Shown here: one piece after another, positions 58,013 to 64,000 of the stretch
Layout: each line of letters starts with the position of its first letter
Position numbering within the stretch: position 1 is the first letter of the stretch
Assembly (NCBI RefSeq): GCF_012910905.1
Contig: NZ_WTVN01000011.1
Coordinates: 1 to 64,000, forward strand
Direction: 5' to 3'
Length of the DNA: 64,000 bases
Origin: Aromatoleum toluvorans
Lineage (GTDB): Bacteria > Pseudomonadota > Gammaproteobacteria > Burkholderiales > Rhodocyclaceae
Notes under the pieces: generated by a model
What the model saw: the letters and a program-made list of their open reading frames with translations, nothing else
Database searches by the model: none
What the model was told of the DNA's origin: nothing
Position numbers and translations under genes: made by a program

Positions 58013-60031
58013 ATGACAGCCCTGTTGCGCAAGTTCTGGTTCGAGCCGCCCGTGCGCGCGGTGCTGCTGCTGACCGCGCTGATGCTGTCGGTGCTCGCCG
58101 GCGGCACGGCGTTCCTGATGTACGACATGCGCCAGCGCGAGCTCGAATACGCGCGCAGCGAGATCTCGACCCTGAGCCGCATCCTCGCCGAGCAGACGGC
58201 CCGCACGCTGGACGGCGTCACGATGGCCCTGCGCGGCGCCCAGGACCGGCTGTCCGACGAGATCGGCCAGCAACTCGAACTCGACAGCTTCCCCGTCATG
58301 GCCTTGCTCAAGGCACGTGCCGAGGGGCTGCCGCAGTACTCGTCGATGTTCGTCCTCGATACCAGCGGCGTCGTCATGAACTCGACCCTGCTCGGCACGC
58401 GGCCGGGCTTCAGCGAGGCCGACCGCGACTACTTCACGACGCTCGCGCGCCAGGACGAGGGCGTCATCGTGAGCCAGCTCTACCGCCGCCGGTTCGATGG
58501 CGAATGGACCTTCTACCTCAGCGCGCGGCTCGCCGACCGCAGCGGCAACTTCCGCGGCGTCGTCGCGGCGGCGGTCGTCGTCAACTACTTCGAATCCTTC
58601 TACCGCCGGCTGGACCTGCGCTTCGGCAAGCAGATCCAGCTGATCAACGCGCGCGGCAACCTCGTCGCGAGCTTCCCGAGCGACATGGACAGGGTCGACC
58701 AGCCGGTGAAGGGGGCGCCGACCTTCCCGGGGGCGGCGGATCCGGCGGGCACGGTGGTCGTCACCGAAACCGTCGAAGGCGTGAATCGCTTCGTCGCCTA
58801 CCATCCCGTGCCGCGCTACCCGTTCCTGATCGGCGTCGTGGTCGACCAGGATTCGGCGCTGGTGTCCTGGCCGATGACGGCGCGTCCCATCGTGCTGGGG
58901 GCCGGCATCGTCGCGGTGCTGCTGCTGGCCGCGTCCTGCGGGGTGCTGTGGAGCATGCGCCGGCGCGCGTTGATGGCGAGAGCCCTGGAGGACAGCGAGG
59001 AACGTCTGCGCGGGATGGTCGAATCGGTGATGGACGCGATCGTCACGATCGACGAGGACCTGTCCGTCGTGCTGTTCAATCGTGCGGCCGAGCACATGTT
59101 CGGCGTGCAGGCCGACGATGCGCTCGGCAAGCCCTTCGACCGGCTGCTGGCGGGCGAATCGCGCGGCGCCTATCACGCCATTGTCGGCCGGCGGCGCAAT
59201 TCCGGCGAGCCCCATGCCCGTCGCGGCCGCGCCGAGCTGACGGCGCGCCATGCCGACGGCCGCGAGTTCTCCGCCGACGCCACCTTCTCGTCCACCGAAA
59301 CCCAGGGCCGGCGCTTCCTCACGGTGGTGCTGCGCGACCTGACCGAGCGCAAGCGCATCGAAACCCACCTGCGCGAAACCAACCGCCAGCTGCAGGAACT
59401 GTCCACCGCGCTGCAGCGGGTGCGCGAGGACGAGCGCGCCGGCATCGCGCGTGAAATGCACGACGAGCTCGGGCAGCGGCTCACCGCGATCAAGCTCGAA
59501 CTCTCCTGGCTCGGCGGCCGCCTGCCGGGCGAGCGCGCCGACCTGCAGGACAAGGTGGGCGCCATCAAGGAGCAGCTCAACCAGACGATCGCCTCGGTGC
59601 GGCGCATCACCTACGAGCTGCGGCCGCTGATCCTCGACGACCTCGGCCTGCGTGCGGCGATCTCGTGGCTCACGGACGACTTCTCCAGGCGCACCGGCAT
59701 CGAACTGGTGCTGGACATGGACGACGACGAACCCGAGCGGGGCAGTGCCGAAGCGACGACCTTGTTCCGCGTGTTGCAGGAATCGCTCACCAACGTCACG
59801 AAGTACGCGCAAGCGAGTACGGTGTGGGTCGCGTACCGGCGCGATGGTGATGACTGGTGCCTGAGCGTGCGCGACGACGGCGTCGGCTTCGTGCTCGACG
59901 CGGCGAACCAGGCCGGGTTCGGCCTGCTCGGCATGCGCGAGCGCATCCGCCTGGTGCAGGGGACCTTCGCAATCCATTCCACGCCCGGCGACGGCACGGC
60001 GATAGATGCCACCGTCCCGGCCGGGCAATGA
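58013..60031 (+). CDS. Membrane sensor histidine kinase (dCache-PAS-HisKA_3)
   Basis: A 672-residue kinase with TM1 (AVLLLTALMLSVLAGGTAF), a periplasmic dCache-like domain (residues 40-290; RPGFSEADRDYFTTLARQ), TM2 near 295-318, a PAS domain (VMDAIVTIDEDLSVVLFNRA), a HisKA_3 domain with phospho-His in AREMHDELGQRLTA and an ATPase with RDDGVGF. It is co-oriented with, and 10 bp before, a NarL-type regulator, forming a two-component pair upstream of the cytochrome genes. Confidence 0.93.
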   Translation: MTALLRKFWFEPPVRAVLLLTALMLSVLAGGTAFLMYDMRQRELEYARSEISTLSRILAEQTARTLDGVTMALRGAQDRLSDEIGQQLELDSFPVMALLKARAEGLPQYSSMFVLDTSGVVMNSTLLGTRPGFSEADRDYFTTLARQDEGVIVSQLYRRRFDGEWTFYLSARLADRSGNFRGVVAAAVVVNYFESFYRRLDLRFGKQIQLINARGNLVASFPSDMDRVDQPVKGAPTFPGAADPAGTVVVTETVEGVNRFVAYHPVPRYPFLIGVVVDQDSALVSWPMTARPIVLGAGIVAVLLLAASCGVLWSMRRRALMARALEDSEERLRGMVESVMDAIVTIDEDLSVVLFNRAAEHMFGVQADDALGKPFDRLLAGESRGAYHAIVGRRRNSGEPHARRGRAELTARHADGREFSADATFSSTETQGRRFLTVVLRDLTERKRIETHLRETNRQLQELSTALQRVREDERAGIAREMHDELGQRLTAIKLELSWLGGRLPGERADLQDKVGAIKEQLNQTIASVRRITYELRPLILDDLGLRAAISWLTDDFSRRTGIELVLDMDDDEPERGSAEATTLFRVLQESLTNVTKYAQASTVWVAYRRDGDDWCLSVRDDGVGFVLDAANQAGFGLLGMRERIRLVQGTFAIHSTPGDGTAIDATVPAGQ

Positions 60032-60041
60032 GGAAGGCAAG

Positions 60042-60692
60042 ATGGAAAAACTCAGGGTATTGCTCGCCGACGACCACACCATCATCCGCGACGGTCTGAA
60101 GCAGATCCTCGCCGATACCGACGACCTCGCGGTGTGCGGCGAGGCGGCCAACGGCAACGAGGCGCTGCTGCTCGTGCGCGAACAGGACTGGGACGTCGTC
60201 GTGCTCGACATCTCGATGCCCGGCCGCAGCGGCCTCGACCTCATCCGCCTGATCCACGACGAGAAGCCCAAGCTGCCGATCCTGATCCTGAGCATGCATC
60301 ACGAGGAGCAGTACGCGGTGCGCGCGCTGCATGCGGGCGCGTCCGGCTACCTGACCAAGGAGAGCGACGCCGACCTGCTCGTGCACGCGATCCGCCGCGT
60401 CGCGCGCGGCGGCGTGTATGTCAGCGACACCGTCGCCGAGCTGATGGCGCGCGGCCTGATGCCGGCCGCGAACGAACTGCCGCACACCGCCCTGTCGGAC
60501 CGCGAATACCAGATCTTCCACCGGCTCGTGCTGGGGCAGGGCCTCACCGACATCGCCAACGAGCTCTCGCTCAGCGTCAAGACCATCAGCACGCACAAGA
60601 CGCGCATCCTGCAGAAGATGGCGATGGCGAACACCTCCGAGCTGATCCGCTACGCGGTCGCGCACCACCTCGTGAAGTCCACCGACGTGTAA
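60042..60692 (+). CDS. NarL/FixJ-type response regulator upstream of mtr-like genes
   Basis: A 216-residue regulator: receiver with LLADDHTII, phospho-Asp in VVVLDISMPGR and switch Lys in YLTKESDA, then a LuxR-type HTH (ALSDREYQIFHRLVLGQGLT, then TISTHKTRILQKMAM). It pairs with the preceding kinase. A hairpin of CGGCGCCG repeats at 60695-60718 follows. An inverted repeat TAGGAA-TT-TTCCTA at 60872-60885 is a possible binding site of this regulator in front of the cytochrome genes. Confidence 0.92.
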   Translation: MEKLRVLLADDHTIIRDGLKQILADTDDLAVCGEAANGNEALLLVREQDWDVVVLDISMPGRSGLDLIRLIHDEKPKLPILILSMHHEEQYAVRALHAGASGYLTKESDADLLVHAIRRVARGGVYVSDTVAELMARGLMPAANELPHTALSDREYQIFHRLVLGQGLTDIANELSLSVKTISTHKTRILQKMAMANTSELIRYAVAHHLVKSTDV

Positions 60693-60871
60693 GCCGGCGC
60701 CGCCCTCGCGCGGCGCCGCTCGCGTCCTCTCTCCCGCCTGCTCTCCCGCCTGCTCTCCCTCCCCCTCTCCGGCCCCGCCGGAGCCTGTCGCCGCGCCGTG
60801 AAGGCCGCGGTGCGCCGGCGTGCGTCCGGCTCGCGCGCGTCATCGGGCGTGTTCGCGGACCACCTCCGCAT

Positions 60872-60885
60872 TAGGAATTTTCCTA
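60872..60885. promoter_or_regulatory. Inverted repeat TAGGAA-TT-TTCCTA (possible regulator site)
   Basis: A six-base inverted repeat with a two-base spacer, in the AT-richer part of the 315-bp gap between the regulator and the cytochrome c gene, 122 bp before the latter. NarL-family regulators bind such short inverted repeats. Other content of this gap: a hairpin after the regulator gene (60695-60718), a 12-bp tandem repeat CTCTCCCGCCTG (60729-60752), and a looser repeat with arms GTGA/TCAC near 60930-60945. No small gene is evident. Confidence 0.5.
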
Positions 60886-61007
60886 CACGGAATTTAAACC
60901 CTGTCCGATATGTGGTCTTGCGCGAATTCGTGAAAATTTCGTCACGTCGGGCCGCGCCGTCGGTGTGGCCGAAACGACGAAATTTCAGCTTCAACAGGAG
61001 AGCCCAA

Positions 61008-61355
61008 ATGCAATTCCGTTTCAACCGCGCTTCGCTGCTCGTGGCCGCCACCGCCGCGATCCTCGCTTCCTCGCCGTCGTGGGCCGTCGATGCCGACGCC
61101 GCCAAGTCGCTCGCGAAGGAGAACGACTGCTTCAAGTGCCACGCCATCGACAAGACCAAGAAAGGCCCGTCGTACAAGAAGATCGCCGCCAAGTATCAGG
61201 GCAAGGAGGCGGAAGGCTTCGAGAAGATCAAGAAGAACATCACGACCGGCCCGAAGGTGAAGCTCGAGGACGGCACCGAAGAGGATCACAAGATCATCAA
61301 CACGAAGGATGAAGCCCAGATCAAGAACCTGATGCAGTGGATTCTTTCGCAATAA
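61008..61355 (+). CDS. Monoheme class I c-type cytochrome
   Basis: A 115-residue exported protein: signal peptide ending SSPSWA, heme motif CFKCH near residue 44, and a long Lys-rich region (KKGPSYKKIAAKYQGKEAEG). No Met near the C-terminus is strongly placed, except in LMQWILSQ, a typical end with Met as sixth ligand. It is likely a periplasmic electron carrier for the decaheme cytochrome encoded next. AGGAG precedes the ATG. It follows the two-component pair and precedes the decaheme gene by 66 bp. Confidence 0.92.
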   Translation: MQFRFNRASLLVAATAAILASSPSWAVDADAAKSLAKENDCFKCHAIDKTKKGPSYKKIAAKYQGKEAEGFEKIKKNITTGPKVKLEDGTEEDHKIINTKDEAQIKNLMQWILSQ

Positions 61356-61421
61356 GCCTGTTCTGAATCGCGCCGCCCGGCCGGCGGCGCGGCAAATGGA
61401 AGTTCGAGCCAAGGGGGTAAC

Positions 61422-62429
61422 ATGAAAAAAATGCGAAGCTTGCTTGCAGTGCTGGCCTGTATCGGCAGCATCTGCGCCGGGGCGGCATACGCCGCGGATG
61501 CGCCGAAAGAGGCGCCCAAGGACATCGTGCTCAAGGGCGATGCCAAGTGCACGTCCTGTCACGACGAGGCGGATGCCCCGGGCGTGCTGCACATCGGCAA
61601 GACCAAGCACGGCACGCGCGCCGACGGCCGCACGCCGACCTGCAGCGACTGTCACGGCGACAGCGAGAAGCACGTCAATTACAAGGGCAGCGACAAGCCG
61701 CCCAAGCCCGACCGCACCTTCGACAAGAAGTCGGCCACGCCCGTTGCCGAGCGCAACGCGGCCTGTCTGTCCTGTCACCAGACCGATCCCAAGCGCCACC
61801 TGTGGGCCGGCAGTACGCACGAGCGCCGCGACGTCGCCTGCAGCTCCTGCCACGACACCCATACCGCCAACGACAAGGTCCGCGACAAGCGCACCCAGGC
61901 GGAAGTGTGCTTTGCCTGCCACAAGGAGCAGCGCACGCAGGTGAACCGTCCGTCGCACCACCCGATTCCCGAAGGGAAGATGTCCTGCTCGGACTGCCAC
62001 AACCCCCATGGCACCACCGGTCCGAAGCTGCTCGTGAAGGACAGCACTAACGCCACCTGCTTCACCTGCCATGCGGAGAAGCGCGGCCCGTTCGTGCATA
62101 ACCACGCACCGGTCACCGAAGATTGCGCCAACTGCCACAACCCGCACGGCACCGTCGCCGATGCGATGCTCAAGGCCCGTCCGCCCTTCCTGTGCCAGCA
62201 GTGCCATGACCCGGCCAACCACCTCGGCACGATCCCGGGCGTCGCTGGCAACACCGATCTCAGTCGTAACGTCAATGGGACCGTGATCCCCGGTCAGGCC
62301 GCAGTTCAGAACAATGCCCTCAACTCGGTCGGCGTCACCCAGGGCCGCGGCTGCCTGAACTGCCACACCGAGATCCACGGCAGCAACAACCCGGCGAATG
62401 CCTCCAAGGCAGTGCGCTTCTGGCGTTAA
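61422..62429 (+). CDS. Decaheme c-type cytochrome, MtrA/DmsE family
   Basis: A 335-residue exported protein (signal peptide about residues 1-24, MKKMRSLLAVLACIGSICAG) with exactly ten CXXCH motifs (CTSCH, CSDCH, CLSCH, CSSCH, CFACH, CSDCH, CFTCH, CANCH, CQQCH, CLNCH). Length and heme count match MtrA/DmsE. In such systems it sits inside the MtrB barrel and carries electrons through the outer membrane, for extracellular metal reduction or oxidation. An MtrB-like gene follows after 17 bp. Confidence 0.95.
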   Translation: MKKMRSLLAVLACIGSICAGAAYAADAPKEAPKDIVLKGDAKCTSCHDEADAPGVLHIGKTKHGTRADGRTPTCSDCHGDSEKHVNYKGSDKPPKPDRTFDKKSATPVAERNAACLSCHQTDPKRHLWAGSTHERRDVACSSCHDTHTANDKVRDKRTQAEVCFACHKEQRTQVNRPSHHPIPEGKMSCSDCHNPHGTTGPKLLVKDSTNATCFTCHAEKRGPFVHNHAPVTEDCANCHNPHGTVADAMLKARPPFLCQQCHDPANHLGTIPGVAGNTDLSRNVNGTVIPGQAAVQNNALNSVGVTQGRGCLNCHTEIHGSNNPANASKAVRFWR

Positions 62430-62446
62430 GAGTCAGGGAGAACGAA

Positions 62447-64000
62447 ATGGACAAGAATCGTTATTTCAAGCGGACCGTGCTCGCACTGGCCGTGTCGATG
62501 GCCTTCCCCGTCTCTTCCGCCCTGGCGCAGGAGGACGTCGCGGAACTGATCAGCCCGAGCGAGGCCGAGGCCGGCGTCAAGCTGCAGTACCTCAACGACG
62601 TCAATCCGCTGTACCGCCAGTACTACGGCCTCAACAACGACGGCGTGAACGGCAGTGCCGACCTGAAGCTCATCCGTCGCTCCGACGAGGGGCGCTGGAT
62701 GCGCCTCGAGGGTCGCGACCTGGGCCTGCGCACGCAGGAGTTCAACGCTTCGGTCGAGCAGCAGGGCGACTGGAAACTGGGGATCGACTACAACCAGATC
62801 CCGCGCTTCGCCCCTTTCGTGGCGCGTACACGGGTGACCGGCATCGGCCATGACACGCTGAACCTCGGCAATGTCTTCGACGACAAGGACCTGAAGACCG
62901 AGCGCACCGCGACCTCGCTGACCCTCACCAAGTTCATCAGTCGCAACCTGCAGGCGAACGTCATCTTCAAGAACGAGGACAAGAAGGGCGAACGCCTGTT
63001 CGGCGCCAACGGCAGCGCGAACGGTTTCGTCGGGCAGTTGTTCGCGCCCGAGCCGATCGACTCGAACCACAAGCAGATCGAGGCCTCCCTCGATTATGCG
63101 ACCGAGAAGTTCTACGTCTCGGGCAGCTACTACGGCAGCTTCTTCGAGAACAAGGCGGGCAAGGGGTTGTTCGTCAATTACGGCACTCCGGCGGGACTCT
63201 TCGGCGGCAATCCCGTCGCGACCGCTGCGACCCCGACGCAGATGAGCCCGTTGTCGCTCGCGCCCGACAACCAGGCGCACCAGTTCGCGCTCGCGGGCGG
63301 CTACAACTGGAGCCGCGACACGCGCGCGAACTTCAAGGTGAGCAAGAGCTTCGCGAAACAGGACGACGACTTCCTGCCGAACTCGCCGCTCGTGCCCTAC
63401 CTGTCCTCCATGACGCGCAGGGATCTCGGCGGCAAGGTCGAGACGACGAACGTGTTCGGATCGCTGACCTCGCGCCTCACCGACAAGCTCAACCTGCTGG
63501 CGTCGTGGGCGTACGAGGACCGCGACGATCGCACGCCACAGACCGGCTACGTGGTGGATGTGGCTCACGGCGGCGCGCTCATTCAAAACAACCCCGAGTC
63601 GCAGAAGACGCATCGCGGCAAGTTCGAGGCGAGCTACCGTCTGCCCCAGGGCTACAACCTGACGGCGGGCTACGACTACGACTTCCGGAAGTACGAAGGC
63701 ATGGAAGAGCTGTTCCGTGATGAGGTCACGGAGCAGACCTACCGTGTCGACGTGCGCAAGTCCTTCGGCGACACCGTCAACGGCAGCCTGACGCTTGCGC
63801 ACAGCGAGCGCGACGGTTCGAGATGGGGTAGTACTCCGTCATTTGTGAATGACGGCGTGCACGCGGTCGGCCTGCACTGGACCGCGCCGACGCAGTTCTC
63901 CGATCGCGAGCGTGACAAGGTCAAGGCGCTGGTCGACTGGGCGCCGGTGGATCCGCTGTCGGTGCAGTTCGCCTACGAGTACGGGCTGGACGACTACAAG
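62447..64000 (+). CDS. MtrB/PioB-family outer-membrane beta-barrel (runs off the window)
   Basis: A frame of 518 codons to the right edge, with a signal peptide ending SSALAQ. The mature part opens with EAGVKLQYLNDVNPLYRQYY, shows many amphipathic beta-strands and dense aromatic/acidic turns. These fit the MtrB/PioB decaheme-associated barrel family, which encloses the decaheme cytochrome. No CxxC occurs in the N-terminal part, as in PioB-type members. A GGGAG site precedes the ATG and it lies 17 bp after the decaheme gene. The C-terminus is missing. Confidence 0.88.
   Translation, partial: MDKNRYFKRTVLALAVSMAFPVSSALAQEDVAELISPSEAEAGVKLQYLNDVNPLYRQYYGLNNDGVNGSADLKLIRRSDEGRWMRLEGRDLGLRTQEFNASVEQQGDWKLGIDYNQIPRFAPFVARTRVTGIGHDTLNLGNVFDDKDLKTERTATSLTLTKFISRNLQANVIFKNEDKKGERLFGANGSANGFVGQLFAPEPIDSNHKQIEASLDYATEKFYVSGSYYGSFFENKAGKGLFVNYGTPAGLFGGNPVATAATPTQMSPLSLAPDNQAHQFALAGGYNWSRDTRANFKVSKSFAKQDDDFLPNSPLVPYLSSMTRRDLGGKVETTNVFGSLTSRLTDKLNLLASWAYEDRDDRTPQTGYVVDVAHGGALIQNNPESQKTHRGKFEASYRLPQGYNLTAGYDYDFRKYEGMEELFRDEVTEQTYRVDVRKSFGDTVNGSLTLAHSERDGSRWGSTPSFVNDGVHAVGLHWTAPTQFSDRERDKVKALVDWAPVDPLSVQFAYEYGLDDYK

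Noticed and set aside
60920-60945. GTGA-N8-TCAC as a CRP/FNR-type site before the cytochrome c gene
   Set aside because: The spacer is 8, not 6 (CRP), and the arms lack the FNR TTGAT; probably chance.

Overview
The window is about 64 kb of very GC-rich DNA, almost fully coding. It looks like a free-living diazotrophic betaproteobacterium, most likely Rhodocyclales of the Azoarcus/Aromatoleum/Thauera type. The reasons are a long molybdenum-nitrogenase (nif) locus with sigma-54/NifA control, an isobutyryl-CoA mutase fusion (IcmF) and an MtrA/MtrB-type electron conduit. No rRNA, tRNA, transposase or CRISPR array was seen. The genus is an inference.

Region 1 (1-22.1 kb) is the nif locus, transcribed leftward except for two genes. 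The first unit runs nifH-D-K-E-N-X, a DUF269 gene, a Rop-like gene, fdxB, a [2Fe-2S] ferredoxin and nifQ (cut by the left edge), from a near-perfect sigma-54 promoter at 9194-9209. A degenerate receiver-domain gene and a group II truncated globin lie divergent to it. The second unit starts at nifB and runs through fdxN, an IscA-type gene, a 4Fe-4S LRV protein, two nifZ-type genes, DUF3024, nifS, nifT, a DUF6129-type gene, a DegT-like gene lacking the PLP lysine, a SIR2-like gene, clpP and clpX. nifA is last. It has no nifL beside it, carries the C-X11-C-X19-C-X4-C motif of oxygen-sensitive NifA, and has its own sigma-54 site plus a perfect NifA upstream activator site (UAS). nifB also has both; nifH has the promoter but no exact TGT-N10-ACA that I could find.

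Region 2 (22.6-25.9 kb) holds envelope and housekeeping genes: a glycine-zipper protein, a VOC protein, an M48 protease, a tiny lipoprotein and an HtrA-like protease. Region 3 (25.9-33.9 kb) looks compositionally different from its flanks. It encodes a Tat-exported multicopper oxidase, an SCO-cytochrome c fusion, two paralogous NarL-type regulators, a membrane histidine kinase and a heme-oxygenase-fold protein. A six-copy phased repeat lies upstream of the oxidase.

Region 4 (34-49.2 kb) is for ion and metal homeostasis and signalling: a YpfJ-type peptidase, a VOC protein, a shortened KdpD-like kinase with a KdpE-like regulator and a Kup K+ transporter, a CorA-like transporter, a Zn/Mn ABC cluster (porin, binding protein, permease, no ATPase), a hybrid kinase with an OmpR-type regulator, and an AraC regulator.

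Region 5 (49.4-55.0 kb) carries icmF, a small vapBC-type module flanked by a duplicated icmF 3' end, and gdhA. Region 6 (55.1-64 kb) carries a GAF-GEDEF-EAL protein, a DedA protein, a kinase/NarL-type regulator pair, a monoheme cytochrome c, a decaheme MtrA-like cytochrome and the start of an MtrB/PioB-like barrel, probably for electron transfer across the outer membrane.
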